DNA of 64,000 bases from Spinacia oleracea (GCF_020520425.1 NC_079492.1:40055542-40119541), one strand, 5' to 3'; shown: positions 47,154 to 61,020, counted from the first letter of the stretch. Notes: generated by a model from the letters alone, not told the origin. Made by a program: numbers and translations.

Positions 47154-47786
47154 CTACTACAATTTCCGTGTGTTGGCGACGCGTTTTTGGCTAATTAGCG
47201 ACGCCTATAGGCGTCGAGAAAATTTCCCTCGACGCCTATCATTATCGTCGAGGAAATCTTAGTCGAGAATTCTCCACGCTTTTAGGCGTCGAGATTTGGG
47301 ACGCCTTACGCTGTCCAGGAAGTCTTTGGGGCGTCGAGAATAGCGACGCCTTACAACGTCTTTCTTTGCTTTATGCGTCCAAAATTATGACGTCATATGC
47401 TGTCCATAAAATAACAAGGCGTCGAGATCCTCGATGTCTTACTGCGTCTTAAGATGTGTGTTAGGCGCGGATCAAAATTGTTTGACGACGCCTTCCTGGG
47501 TCCCTATTCTAGACATCAATTGTCGTCCACAAAGAATTGTGGCGGGAAATTTAAACCTTAATGTAATACAATCATGACATCATAAGGCGTCCAAATTTTG
47601 GAAGCTTTTTTTCACCCAAATACAAATTTGTATCTATAGTTTATAAATGAAAATTAAAGTAACAAAATTAATGATTTGAATATATATATATACAACAGAT
47701 TGATCTTCAATCGATCAACAACTTTTTTTTTTGGCAAATAATAAAATTTTATTATCACCAATTATAAGTAGTAAAATCCATAGCAC
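47154..47786. mobile_element. Left end of CACTA element 4
   Basis: It starts CACTACTACAATTTCCGTG and is followed by many GCGTCGAG / AGGCGTC subterminal repeats (47180-47600), a typical CACTA end but with a motif different from CACTA 2. The matching right end is not in the window. A large LTR element begins at 47787, so the rest probably lies beyond 64000. Confidence 0.8.
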
Positions 47787-49113
47787 TGTAGACACCTACT
47801 TTTGTCCCCGTTCCCGCAAGGGAAAGGTTCGATGATGAAAGCATAAAAACTCCACATGATAACGCGTCTCCTATAAAATAAACGAATCTCGATTCCCCAT
47901 TTCATTTCACCCGAAACCCGCTATTTATGGAAACCTGCTAAAAATAGTAATTGCCGTAAAAGGTAGCTTCTAAAAGTGGCAAATCATGAAAGATAGAAAC
48001 CTGTCAGAATTAGGTGTTGCACTCCAACATAAATCCTAAATGAGATAGAAAACCGCGAGAATCCTATTCCTAATAGGATTCGGAAATAAGAGTTACGTAT
48101 TAATTAAAATCCTAACGAGCCTAGAGTTCGTAACGGCCCAGACGCATTCCGTCATAAAATTGATACGCGCTAAAAGACTCGAATTAATCTCAAACTCTAC
48201 GGATTTCAGGAATCCGAATCTGACTAAAGAAAACAGCCCAGACCCTATTTTCAACGCCTGGCTCTGGGCACCAAAATCTTCGGCGCCCAGGCCTGGGCGC
48301 TGAAAATACCTGGGTACGTGTTTTTTCCTAATTCTTTGTGGATTAGAACTCTGCAATTCTATCTTTTCAGGAACTCTTCCCTATAAATAGGCCCCTAACT
48401 TCGACGTGAAAGGACACACAACAACGACAGATAATTATATTCTGAGTATTGACTCCAACCCTTAGCCTAAGCCTCTCGCTGCGAAACTGTTCACGCGTTC
48501 TGTCGCAATCGATCCATAAATCGAACAGAACGTATCCTGTCCCATAATTGAGATTCGTTAAATAAAAAGAAGAAATAGCAAAGTCAAAGTGGTTAGTTTT
48601 CTGAGAACCGTGACGCACCTCTCAAGGGTGCGTCGTAATGTGTCCCTTTTCGATGATTTAACTGCTTTCCTCGCCCTTTTTATGAACTGTTAAACTAACC
48701 TAATCTGATTGTTCTATCACGCCTAACAAATATAATGTTTTTGGGAAATCGGATTATCATGCTAGGTCCCTTAATGCTATTTAAATCAGATAATCACGAT
48801 CGAATTAGTATTATATGTTGCATATTGCTAAAATCAACTCAGATTAGTTTAATAGTTAACGCATGTCCCTTCAATTATTTATGATGAGCTAGTAAGGATA
48901 TCCTGCCTCTGGAGTTATCGACGAGCGAAGTACTCCTCTCGGTAGTTACAGTCCCCCGAACCCTCAATCTCTACCTTGCGGGTGTATGTTGAGAGATCCC
49001 CACACCAGGGATCACAAGGGAACCTACGGCCGTCGTGGTCAAACATAATTGCACTCCCTTTATGTCACGATAACCGGGTTTTGTCAGTTTTTCTCATTGT
49101 CGTTAAAAACTGA
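47787..49113 (+). repeat. 5' LTR of the Tat-like element
   Basis: Begins TGTAGACACCTACTTTTG and runs to just before TGGCGACTCC. It contains a TATA-like CTATAAATAG at about 48380 and one copy of the GGGCGC module (48243-48312). The exact 3' border (ends CTGAA or CTGA) is uncertain because a CA terminus is not seen. Confidence 0.8.
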
Positions 49114-49114
49114 A

Positions 49115-49124
49115 TGGCGACTCC
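49115..49124 (+). other. tRNA-Arg-type primer-binding site
   Basis: TGGCGACTCC directly after the 5' LTR. This is the motif reported for Ogre/Tat retrotransposons that prime from tRNA-Arg. Confidence 0.65.
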
Positions 49125-50403
49125 TATATTACTAGTCAATTGGGTGTATACTCACAGGAAATCCAATTACACTTGATTGAATAAAAAGAATCGTCACACC
49201 CACGAGGGACAAGGTCACGCATTAGCCTCGCGCTTTTTCGACCCCCTCACAAGCACGTGCACACATTCATATTAATAATTAACTAGGACCTAACCATAAA
49301 TTTAAAGCCTAGAGAAACTAAAATACAAAGTACGTAAAAGAAAATAAAGCCTCGAAAAACTAAAATTCATAGTACGTAAAAGAAAATAAAGCCTAGAGAA
49401 ACTAAAATTCACAGTACGTAAAAGAAAATAAGCCTAGAAAAACTAAAATTCATAGTACGTAAAAGAAAATAAAGCCTAGAGTAAGTAACTAGGAACTAGC
49501 TATATATTTATAGATGATTGTTCGTAGTAGCTAATATGAAGCTCAAGTGTTCCAGGTTGCTTCATTCTTTCGTTGCTCCTTTATCATGTTGGACGATCTA
49601 CAAATGTAATAAGTAAAAATATAAGTAACAAGCAGTCAAGTACTGTAGTACTCCGTGTATAAATGTATCCGGCTTTTGAAATTTAAAAAACAATTTGAGA
49701 AATCTAAGTGAAGTTTTAGAATGTATCAGAAGTGAAGAAACATTAGCTCTGAAATTCATGACAATATTTTGTCCATTCCTTGATTCCCTTGGTTCTGAAT
49801 TTTGCAATATGACAATATGACAGTGAATAACGACATGCTTCATACCTGGGGTATGCCCTGGCTCATCAGGTTTAGGTTCGGATATGACATTGGTGTCGAA
49901 ACTGTTGTCAAAACTGCTATTTGGCTAGTTGGTGCTTGGTAAATATGGTAACAGTATACTTAAAATGCTCAAGATACAATCTGTGTGGCTGTGGTGAGGT
50001 ATGAAGTGCACTGAGGGGGAGTCAAGGTTGAAATGCAGAAGTGGCCATTGGTATCGTAGCCGTAGGTGGTAGCCTGGTAGGCCTATAACATCTTACATCT
50101 GTGTGTGTAACTTTAGTTATGTGTCTGTCAAAGCAGTAGTAACATAATTAGTTGGTTGCATAGGTGAGGCCGTGAGGAAGTGGTAAAGATAGGAAAATGA
50201 CCAAACAAACCGATATGATATGACCCAATGTATGTTTGTCAAATCTACAAAAGGTCAATAAACATAGTTTTGGCATCAATGGATATATATGTTAGAAATG
50301 CTACACATCACAAAACCAGCAGCAGCAGCCACATCCACAGCCACAAGTGCCGAACAAGTACACTATCAAGTAGGATCATGACAGGTAGGTATGATAGAAT
50401 ATC
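49125..50403. other. Noncoding leader of the Tat-like element
   Basis: No gene seen. Holds a 42-bp tandem repeat at 49307-49473 and otherwise AT-rich sequence up to the nested CACTA element. Confidence 0.55.
49307..49473. repeat. 42-bp tandem repeat
   Basis: Four units starting gcctagagaaactaaaat (49307, 49349, 49391, 49432; spacing 42, 42, 41), each ending agtacgtaaaagaaaata. Confidence 0.93.
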
Positions 50404-50429
50404 CACTACAACAAAATAACAGTTTAATA

Positions 50430-50660
50430 GCGCTTTTTTTTAATGAAAGACTGCGCTTTTAAAGCGCTGTTAATTAGCAGCGCTGTTAAAAGAATAACAG
50501 CGCTTTTTAAAAGCGCTGTTAATATTTCCTCATTTGGCAGCGTTCAATACATAAGCGCCATTAAAGGTCTGGTTTGGCGGAAAATTTATGCCCCCAACAA
50601 CTAATTTAATTTAGTAGTGTTTAATTAACTAAAAAGCGCTAATATTTAAGGCGCTTTTTA
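50430..50660. repeat. AGCGCT subterminal repeats (left) of CACTA 3
   Basis: Short inverted and direct copies such as AACAGCGCT, AAAAGCGCTGTTAAT and AAAAAGCGC. The right counterpart near 54390-54470 has AACAGCGTTT motifs. Confidence 0.85.
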
Positions 50661-51816
50661 GTTGTTGGGCTCTTTTTAGTTTTAATTTTTAATTATTAAA
50701 TATGTGTGACACAAAGTTAAAAACAACTATTAAGAAGAGTAACGTAAGAGTTGAATTAAATAGGTTGCTCTCCACAAAAAGGAAAAAAAATTGAATATAT
50801 ATACATAACATCTAATTTCATTTCTATCATATCAAATAAACGTCTCATGTCCCAAAACTTAAAATCATATGCAATGTTATCTAATTAAACACACTAGAAA
50901 AAAAATAGAAAAAAGAAAGAAGTATCTATGTTATATAATACTTCTTTTAATTTCAAATCAACACACTAAAATTAGAATAAAAATACAATTAATCCACCAC
51001 AGTATTCACACGAGAAGAACACGACGAGTCCATTGAGCTCTGACTTCATCAATCTGTTCTTGATCATAATTCGGAACATTGCAATCATGAAAGTACTACA
51101 AAATGAGAAAGTTCACATAATTAGTAACAATACATATAATGTCTAGGCATATTTGAACAAAGAAAAATACATACATCTTTCAAATATTCGAGTTTGCTTA
51201 TGGTCAAGCATCTCTTAAATGAATCTCATGACATAATATCCAGAATCCATGCCATTCTTTTGCAGAGGATACTACACAAGCAAAATAAAATCAATTATTT
51301 ATGAATAATATTCAAAAACAAATAAAAACTGTAATAAACATAATAAAAAGACATACTTATATTTGTATCTACTTGGTGCTCATTTTAATTTTCTTCAACA
51401 ATCATGTTTCACTTCAAACACAAAATAGAGCTATGCAAACATGTATCTTCTTTCTAAGAAAAATAAGAGCTAGCGAAACGGCCCAAACATAACAGGTATT
51501 TTATTTACCAAATCAACAAAAGTACAGCCCATTATTATTATTAGAAAGGCGAATATGGATATCCCTCATCAGACAAAACACACAGCTGCTGCAAGCAAAC
51601 AGTAGATAGAATTTACGTGAAGTAAATCCAAGGGAATTTAAACAGCTAAAATCCCTTCGCTAAGCAAAATTTAAGCCAGGCGTTTAAATCTTCGGTTCTT
51701 CAATAGTTGATCAATCAACACAGACTAGTTTTGTAAAGCTATCTGCTAAGCACAAAGATATATAATGCTAAGAATATGAGTTATGTCAAAATATGGAAAT
51801 GTAGGTTACTACAGGA

Positions 51817-52210
51817 CTACCTCAAGGCACGGGAAGATTCAGGGACTTGCTTGGAGATATGCTTAGCAGTGTCTTTCCACCAAGTGACTTCTACCTCCTT
51901 CTCAAGCCTTTTCTTCATGCGTTCTAGATGTGCTTCGAGTTCTGTTATCCGTAGTTCTTGTCTTGCTTCAAGTACCTCATGCAACCGCCTCTCTAGTTCT
52001 ATTGGTGGAACACCACAAAACTCTAGGATGTCAACATACTAGGAAAAGACCTACAACACTTCAAAACCCGATTTCCCCTATCTTTGACAAACTTAACCCC
52101 TCCATGCTCTAACATTGATGTAGTCTTTCAGCCGTTCCACTGATTTATCAGCAGGCTTGACCACCACTTGAACTTGTTTCAACTCCAGCCTTTGAACAAT
52201 CATTTTCATC
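51817..52210 (-). pseudogene. Captured POLAR-like gene, 3' exons
   Basis: Minus-strand frame: GVPPIELERRLHEVLEARQE, then LRITELEAHLERMKKRLEKE and VTWWKDTAKHISKQVP, stop at 51817-51819. This matches the carboxy end of plant POLAR-like proteins (ELExRLHELLExRQxERIxELExxL...WWKDTAxLIS), polarity factors of asymmetric stomatal-lineage division. An upstream exon at about 52205-52105 reads IVQRLELKQVQVVVKPADKS. The remaining amino-terminal part is not found. The coiled-coil region is intact as read, but the gene is only a tail fragment within CACTA 3. Confidence 0.65.
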
Positions 52211-52854
52211 CTCACATCTCGATGTTTAGTGCATTAACGATTTAATTCATTCTACATAACAAGAACGGAGACTAAAACAAGGCAACAAACTAAATTTTAT
52301 GCACATAAAAGCAAAAGCTGCAAGAACACATATTGTATAAACATATTACAGACTACAGACCGCAGTAATACATTTGATTCATACACTCTCAGACCCTGTC
52401 AATGTCACATCAACACTAGCTAGTCAGAAATCAGTAATTCTTTTCAATTTTTTAACTACTTTCTCCTAATAAGTCCTATTGTACTGTATGTAGGGTTCTG
52501 CACACCCTAGTACTCCCTACTCTCTGCAGCCTACTCTTTCTCTCTCTCTCTCTCCCCTCCTTATGCCTTCTGAAAATGTACTTTTCACTCTTTTTCTAAT
52601 TGCTTTTATTTGAATAATTTCTGTTACTCCGGCCTCATCCTATAAATATGATCCTTATGTTTAAAGTCTCAGTCTTAACCTGAGCAGTGAATAGATACAT
52701 AACAGATACTATACACATATTGGGGAGGGAAAAAGATCTGTGTTTCATACATGACAGATACAATACACATAAACTGCACATAACCCTGGATCTTTCAAGA
52801 TCAAGGCAATCTATTCTTCATTGTTCTGGGACAATCAAGTTTAACAAGATAGAA

Positions 52855-53500
52855 TCATTTGTAAATGAATACCTTGGTTGAAATCTTGCACCGAGGAATA
52901 ATTCGATGGTTGTATAGTGCAGGCTCTTCAGGTGATACTATCTCTGGTAGGGGTCCGTACAAGTTTTCCCTCGTGCTTAGGTTGAAGAACACAACAACTG
53001 AAACCCGTGGTTCTTGCTGAGGATTATCATACGCTCGGTATTCTACACTCATGTACTTATCATCCGAGAGGAGCTGAATATAAAACAGAACCAATCAACT
53101 TTAAAAAATTGAAACTAGTTATATAAGAGAAAATATAGGAATATGTTTTTATACCCGAAGCAAGTCGCCGACATTGGTAACAAGTGCACCTTGGATTGGC
53201 TTGACATTAACCCATTTCCCCTCATGTTTAACTTGGAACCCACCAAATTGATCCTGCAACAACAGTGTGAGAACGCCAGGATCAGTATGGGATGCGATCA
53301 CAAGTTCCGAACTGTCTTGTTGAGCTGGGGACAATATGGATAATAGTGGCCTGCCATAACTCTGTCTCCTGAACATGACATCTCTTTCAACTTATCAACC
53401 TCCACTCCCAATCCTTGAGAGAATAGCCCAAGAGTGTCTTACCTAACTGTTTAACTTCCTTATCCCACTCAATAATCTCATCTCTGCCAGAATATGGAAT
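52855..53500 (-). pseudogene. Captured ACC-oxidase-like 2-ODD gene fragment
   Basis: Minus-strand exons of an Fe(II)/2-oxoglutarate dioxygenase of the ACC-oxidase-homolog group. Blocks: RVMAGHYYPYCPQL, then after a frameshift (about 53310-53330) IASHTDPGVLTLLLQDQFGG (HxD iron ligands present) and GKWVNVKPIQGALVTNVGDL. An intron follows (about 53154-53074), then SDDKYMSVEYRAYDNPQQEP, RVSVVVFF (the RxS co-substrate motif kept) and YGPLPEIVSPEEPALY. The distal iron-binding His (usual SVEHRV) is Tyr here. The amino-terminal third is missing or worn and the end is shifted. Non-functional. Confidence 0.8.
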
Positions 53501-55600
53501 TGGAAACAACATCATATATGAGAATTAGTCTCTCCAGAGGATTAATCAGACCAGCTTGTCTCCAGAGGATTAATGTGACTGCACAACAATATGAGCCAAT
53601 TTGGGATTACTGATTTATATCATATAGTAAATTTGGGAATTATATCCCAAAATTATCAGCAATACAGGCAATTATGAAGTATATATTAATTTTTTTAATC
53701 AAATATAAGATTAATCATAATCAAATTCGCAGCTTCCATAAAAACGCTATTTTACAAGAAATTAATGTATTATACCATCAGTTTGAGAAGTAGGAGGATC
53801 TTTCTCCTTGAGCTCCATCAAAATCCTCTTGGACTGCATTCCCTTAAAACCAAAAAAATCAAAATAGATCAAGTTAGATCTTAGCTAAAATCATCGAATA
53901 AACTTGTCAAAATCTACAAATTATGGGAAAAAAGGACACCAAATTCAACAAAAGTAAACCAGCATATCGCAATTAAACTGCAATTAACAGATACCAAATC
54001 GAAAATTCCTAATTGACAAACCTGTAAAACGCAAATCACAATACTAAAATCTATACCACAAATAACAATTTACAACTCATTGAAATTTCAGCAAAACTTA
54101 CCAAGAAGAAGAAGAATCGCAAAACTGCAAATGAAATTGACAAATTTCAGATTGAAGGGAACTCGGCGATTTTGGATTGAAGGGAACCTAAATTTTCGAT
54201 TGAGGGTTCGAATTGGGAATGAAAAGTGTAGTTTAGCGTTCTGGAAATTTTTGGGGGGAGATAAAGATGAACCGCATAGATCGTGGCCTCGAGTCACGTG
54301 GTAAATGGTTTTTGTGGGCGTCACAGTGTTTTTTTTCCCTTTGGGTAAAGAGTTAAGGAGCACTCCGAGACTCCGAGTGTTTCAACAGCACTTTAATAAA
54401 AAACGCTGTATTATAAATTTATCAATTATAACCACAGCGTTTTTTCATAAACGCTGTAAATTAGATGCTGTTAATTACTCATTTTGTTGTAGTGATCACA
54501 ACAATAGCATAGATCTTACTGGTGTGCTGGAAACCCCCACGTATGTTAGGAAATATACCAATCAGGGGAATAGGGGGGCAGCGGGAAGGGAAGTAAGTGG
54601 GTGAAATACAAATGAAAAGGTCCAATCTTTGAGATTCAAGACTCCATTTTTCAATATACAAGTTCAAAATTTCAAGTTCAAACATTTCAAGTTCTACATT
54701 TCAAGTTCTATATTTCAAGTTCAATATTTCTATATTCAAAATCCAAGACACTTTAGGTCGAGCAACTTGACCTAAAGTAGAGATTTTTTACTTTGAATCC
54801 GCGTCGGACGCACTTATTCTTAAGGAGTCGTTTGGCGTTCGGATCTCATGTGCTAATGTTCAAGTTCAAAATCGCATTTATTTCCCCATCAAGTTGGGAC
54901 GACCTGAAAATCAGCATATTAATGTGAACGGGCAGAACCGCATAACGAATCTCGGCTCCCTCGGGAGTTGGGACTAAGGATACCTTTTTTCGCCAATAGG
55001 GGGGTGCATACGCCGCGCATGTTGCCCACTCGGTACTTGTGCAGATAGTACACCTATCCCGAACCCAATCGCTCGCTCATTAGGTCCCTCTCGCCTGCAT
55101 GCCCCTTGGCTTGCACTTGCGGGTTGGCCTCTTGGGCGAAATTCGTCTGTTGAAGACACTACCTCGACCGGGGCATGTGTTGGATCTACGATAGAAGCGG
55201 TACCAAGCCAGGCGCAAATAACTACCCATAGAAGCCTATCATAAACTACGTGACATATTTAATTTTCAAACCCATGTTTGTAATGTAGTTATGTGTAGCG
55301 AACTATGTGACTATGTTATGATTGTGCGTACGAATAATGCTAGACAAATAATGCTAGAAAACCAACGACCTTAAAAATTGCCCAAACATTCATAAACCAA
55401 TTTGCCAAAGAGTTATACCAAAATACGTGTTCCGCAAGCCCGAATCATCGCCACAAAAATAAGCGACGCTCGGGGTGGCCGTAACGAATCCCACAAACGC
55501 TGCACAAGGCGTAAAGGACGTTATAAGGCAAGCACGCAAAATTAAAGTCGCAAAAACAAAAAGTAGATGAAAGCTGAAAACGAGAACCAGCCAGGGACGC

Positions 55601-55660
55601 ATTTTCAACGCCCCTGGCTGGGCGCCAGAATTTCTCACGCCCAACGCTGGGCGCTGAAGT
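55601..55660. repeat. GGGCGC hairpin module, internal copy 1
   Basis: Pattern ATTTTCAACGCCC...GGGCGCCAGAAT...ACGCCC...GGGCGCTGAAG: two back-to-back GC-rich inverted repeats. Related to copies at 57827, 59893, 61021 and in both LTRs (48243, 63150). Confidence 0.8.
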
Positions 55661-57826
55661 TGCTGCCTGGCCTTTTGGTCAGGCACAGCAGCCTCGGTGC
55701 CCAAGCATGAAGAAAATACGTAGCAAAAAAAACTTTTCGTGAAAAAAAAATTGCTACGAGGGCGCATGAAAAAGCACTCGATTTCAAAAGCGACTTATAA
55801 AAATAATAATAACTCTTTGTGTCGTTGATAGGCCTCCTACGACGGCAATGTTTGGCTCCAAAACCGAGCACGCTAATTGAAATAACCTTGAATGTCACAT
55901 GGGCAAAGTATTCAAAAAATAATGTTCGAATAAAGTCTTCAAGAAAAAATAAATGTTCAAATAAATCCGAGTCTAGATTAGGCTATGCCAAAGTACAATC
56001 TAAATCCTAAGTCTTAGTTGTCTTATCCATAGAATCGGTCCTAATGCTTGGTGTCGTTCTGCAAGTAAAAAGGTTAAATCATATTGAGTCTCCCTTCCTA
56101 ACATTTAAATCAATAAGCACCCATATGTAATTGTCATCCCTTGCTAAGAATCTACGGTCTCAATACTCTCTCTCACCAATAAAAATAATATATTATAGTA
56201 TTTGCAAAATGGAAACAGTCACATTCTGGAAATCGTTCCCCCACAGTCGCACAACCCCCAAAGTGAACCTAAGGTGTCAATACCATTGGCAAAGAAAAAA
56301 TTAATGGCCTCGAGGCTTATAATCACATTGGGTCACGACTGTCATAGTCCTCTCGAGTCACTCGCTCCCTGAAATACTACTAAGTACGGACTAAAAGATT
56401 TTCCATGAATGCAACATGACCAACCATGAAAATACCCAAATCGGCATACCATAAGGCTACCATTGGGGTAAAGCAATACACACTAAGAGAGAAGCCGCAC
56501 TAATGATTCTAGCCTTGCAAAAATAAAAATTCGATCTCCCCAATTAACTACCTTGCCAACATTAAGAAAAATGGCGCATGACAAATGAACACCCAAGGGT
56601 TAAAATATGAAGTGTCAACCAACGAAAGTTATGGTCCAATTAGCCTAAGTCTGAGAGTTGCTTGGTCAAGTATTATGGGCTTACGCCACGTCATTATTTT
56701 GAGTCTAGGCCACCTCCTTGTATTCATACACGGGTTATAATCAGAAAAATTAATGAAAGTTCGAGTCTAAATCAAACTTCCAATTAAATCCTAGAAACTG
56801 GAATCTGAAGGAAAAAAATTATTTTCGATGTAATTCTTTCGTTAAAATTCAATAAGGTAACAATAACATTTTGAATCTACGCTATTTGCACATTTTAAAG
56901 AAACGACTAAATACGCTTGCAAAGTAAGATGATTTAAAGGTCCACCCTAGGCCTATTAAAATTAAAGGTCCACCCTAGGCCTACTAAAATTAGAGGTCCA
57001 CTGTAGGCCAACCAAACGAGGCTCACTCAGTCTCACCTCGTGACTCAAAGACCACAACCATCTACCTTTTAGCCCAAATTGATTGAAGGATTTATGTTGG
57101 GGAGAAATCCCGAGCGAAAAGAAAAAAATAGAAAGAGAAAAGGGAGAGCGAAAAGAGCGAGCCATGAAATACTTAGCCCGTACCTCCCAAAGTGTGAAAT
57201 TTACCTAAGTAAAAGAAGGAAAAGAATTGAGTCAACCAATCCAAATCATAAAGTTCTACGATGTCTACCCTTTCCAATCCTTATGTTCTTAGACGCCTTC
57301 GCTCTAAGGTCCCTGTTCAGCTCATTTAACCCATCCATGTTCTCATTGCCATAACCCAAGAAACCATTACCTCAACTCTTGTTTTTGAACTTGTTATCAA
57401 CCGCAAACCACGCACGGCCATTGACACGTGCGTCATGCCCATCATTTCCAAAGTCCAAACCTGCTCTTACACCACCATTAGCATAATGACCATATAACTG
57501 GTTTGGATACGTCCTGTTGATATACCCTTGAGCCGTCCCTATGCTACTCGTTGGCCTTGATTGATGTAAACTCGTGACCCTAGCCTGAGGCCGTAAAATG
57601 TGAATCCTAGCAGATGTAAACCTCATGCTTGACCAATACCTATACAAATTATCCCATCTCATTCAACCCATCTTTCAAACCGTCTTGAGTCACAAGTAAA
57701 AAAGAAGACAAATGAAAAGTACAAAAAATAATAAATAATAAAAAGGCAAACTTTGCAAAGCGCCTCTAAAGTTAGTCTAAAAGAAAAAGAAGCATTTAGC
57801 GCACCAAAAAAGATCCGCCCAGAAAA

Positions 57827-57887
57827 CATTTTCAGCGCCCACCGCTGGGCGCCGAAATCTTTAGCGCCCCAGCCTGGGCGCTGAATC
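57827..57887. repeat. GGGCGC hairpin module, internal copy 2
   Basis: CATTTTCAGCGCCCACCGC then TGGGCGCCGAAATCTTTAGC and CTGGGCGCTGAAT. Same architecture as the other copies. Confidence 0.85.
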
Positions 57888-59892
57888 TCCCTGCTTGCTA
57901 AATTTTGTCCAGAAGTGCTAGTCATTTTATCCGCACATGCACGGAAAAATAACGAACACTTGGAGGGGTACAGCACGTATTCAGATATACATACCACCAA
58001 AAAAATATACATGTACTCAAAAAATCAAACAAATAAACAAAATTTTGGCCTACGGCAAAGCAGCAGAGGGACATAATAATAAACTTCACTTATTCTACCG
58101 TTTCAAATAATATGTTTCCACCTCAGAACGTACTTGTTTAAAATCGGCATTCTAAGAAACCATTTTCTAGGCTAAGAACTACGCAAGACCTGATTCCAAA
58201 TTAAATCTATTTAAGGCGGATACGTAGGCAATCCATGATTCGGTCCAACCAATTTGCAAAAATATTAAAGCCTATAGAAAAACAAGAATAAAAAATAGAA
58301 GTCCCTTATTGAAACTTAGTTACTTGCAATCCAAGTCGAAAGAAAAATTTAAAGAACGAAGAAGAATCCAAGTCATCAAGATGCCAAAATGAGCACACAT
58401 CGAAAAATAATAAGGGCACGTACCCTTGCCAGAAGGAGCACTCACACTCCTAGGCACTTAGCCAAGACTCAAAAGATCGCTTTTCCTCAATTGAATGGGG
58501 GCTAGCGCAAGCACCCATGACCTCTAAAAGTACTCGACTTGACCCTCCCTAAAGCGAACTAACTCACTTAAAGACTTTCTTTCACCACTAGACATAGTCG
58601 TTTGCTTAAAGACCTTCTTTCACTAGACACAGTCATAATTGCCAACAAGCAGTAAAGGCAGTAAGCTTGCAATAAAGAGGATTGTTCTACGGCATCGCCC
58701 CATCGTTCCTTCGAACTCAGGGTATCCGTTCGTGGTATTTCAAATGCTTGCGAATCTCCTTTTAAAAAAAATAATAATCAGACATTGTCAATAGGACTCG
58801 GCACTTAACCAAGGCTCACCCTACTCAGACATATGACACGGGCATCTAAGAACCAAATCTAAAAACATCGTTAATGGGAAGACATAATAGCAACTGGGGC
58901 TAAAAAATTGAAATGAAAGAGCTAGGGAAAGAACTAAGTATACCTTGACCTTTTGTACAGACATACACCAAGTAAATCTAAGTCAATTTGAAAACAGTTC
59001 ATATTCCCGCAATTCTGGAAAAGATGGCCTTAAAAGCCTAAAGCATATGCCAAACGGGCACAAGTAATATCTTGACGCCTGCACCCTGGCTTCCAGCAAA
59101 TCCTTAGACATCATTCCAAAAATCGTAACAGTATTTTGATTCACTCATGTAATCCTGTACGAACCCTTCTATAAGTCAAACTTACTTAGGACACTTCGGA
59201 TTGTACACAGTAGGACTCGGATTTTAAATAATTTTCAAAGACTTCTTCGAACATAATAAAGTGTCGTTGGTTTAAGCTAAGTATGCGTTTCTCTCGATGT
59301 TGCAAGTGAGTCAAAAAATTTCTAAATATGATTATGGGTAAAGAAAGGCACCTAACTTTTGGTCAAGGCACACTTCCACATGTTACTACCTTGACCATGG
59401 CGAAGAGAAGTAGCAAGTCACTACTCGAACGTACCTCGCACTAAACGAGTCTGGTTCAAACTATTCATGATCCATGTCACCATGAATGCATAAAAACGTA
59501 TGCCAAGCATTATAGCACCAAGCCAATCCCGTAGCTACAATTGGAGGCTTGAGAAAAACACTCTAAAAATGCTGGAAATGACGATTTTATCGCAAATTCT
59601 CGACGCTAATGCTATACATATGTCATAGGGGCACAATCCTAAACTTTAATCGTGTAAAACGAACCTTAGAATGGTTACAACCCCTCCCAAATTCTAAAGC
59701 ACTACTTAGAATATATAAAGTCACCCCACTAACAAGGGTAACTGAAAATCGCGAGTCACCAAAACTCCGATCAAACCACTGCACATAACGCTCGCCCTAT
59801 AAAGCGCCCGTTACACAGTCTACATCGTTCCAAAGCAAAAGCGAAAGAAAAAAAATCAAATAAAAAAAACTGTCAAAGTTCTGCCCAGAAAT

Positions 59893-59952
59893 CATTTTCA
59901 ACGCCCAGAGCTGGGCGCCAATATCTTTAACGCCCCAGCCTGGGCGCTGAAT
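59893..59952. repeat. GGGCGC hairpin module, internal copy 3
   Basis: CATTTTCAACGCCCAGAGC then TGGGCGCCAATATCTTTAAC and CTGGGCGCTGAAT. Close to copy 2, with similar context on both sides. Confidence 0.85.
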
Positions 59953-61020
59953 CTTTCTGCTAGCCAAGTTTTTCCCTGATATAAAAACAAGAAAGAAACA
60001 CCTATGAATCATCGCATCGAACGAAGTAATAAGTCGTGCAAACCCACGCAGAAGGTGCTACACTTATTCGAGCACCTGAACAAGGCATGATGAAATACTC
60101 CAATGCAAATGATATCCCAACACCTGGAGGAATGTTCTAAGACACGTCGTTAGGCCACACAAGCCTACGTCGCACCATAAGTTCAACCGTCCCACGGTAC
60201 AAGTCTAAAAGAAGAGTAAATGCCTTGCACTAATGTAGGCACGACCAAGAGCACGTGTAAAAGAGGCAAAGACTACTTATCGCCCAAATTCAAAATGCAA
60301 GCCCCATGACTCCTACATTAAGGATTAAAGGTAGCAAAATATTACCTACCACGAAAGGGGTAGCTCGCACCTACACGAGCGGAACCCCAAGGCATCTTTC
60401 TCGAAAGAACCTATAAAAATCGTACGCCAAAAGGAAGCATCCCAACATGCATACTTGGGAGCTCCAAGCTACGAAACAACCATAGCAAAATAAAAAAAAA
60501 TCTCGAAGCAAATGTTTGAACAATCGAAAGGGCACGATGTTTGAGCCAACTTCATGAATGGGCCTGAACCCTATCAAGCTTCTAAGCAAACTATTCAAAA
60601 TCAGTCGTTGCTCAAAAAAAAAAAAAAAAAAGAAACAATTCAAGCTATCTCATTAATGGACCGCACACAACGGCCATTCTATGAACGCTCGTTCGCACAT
60701 ACATATCATCATTCACGAACACGTTCAAAAAAATATAAGAGCGATCAAAGTCTTACACCTCAAGGTATGTTCCTCGGGCCATATAGACTCGCCCAACTAT
60801 CGCAATAACTGTACGCCTTAAGAGCAACAGTTCCTTAAAATAATCGCCCCAAAGCAACAAGCACCGTAGTCCACCAATCGGCTACGGCTTCTCAAGAAAA
60901 TCATCACATTCTAAAAATAAAGAAAAAAACAAAAGGGAAGAGAATACATAGAACTTCCAAGTGAAATAAACGAATGAACAAGAGGCCGACTGTGTCATCA
61001 AAAGACCAGCCCAAACAACA

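Larger units (their letters stand above)
50404..54494. mobile_element. CACTA element 3 (4.1 kb) with captured genes
   Basis: Ends CACTACAACAAAATAACAG at 50404 and ...CATTTTGTTGTAGTG at 54494. The 3-bp target duplication ATC flanks both sides (50401-50403, 54495-54497). Subterminal repeats are AGCGCT-based (50430-50650 and 54380-54470). No transposase is present. The interior carries minus-strand fragments of a POLAR-like gene and a 2-oxoglutarate dioxygenase. Inserted in the Tat-like element, so younger than it. Confidence 0.92.

Noticed and set aside
57659..60012. Similar minus-strand peptides (QRPGWG...DFGAQ...ALKM) at 48093, 57659, 59797 and 63024
   Set aside because: The likeness follows from the repeated GGGCGC DNA module being read in the same frame. 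Flanking residues do not match, so I do not call a gene.
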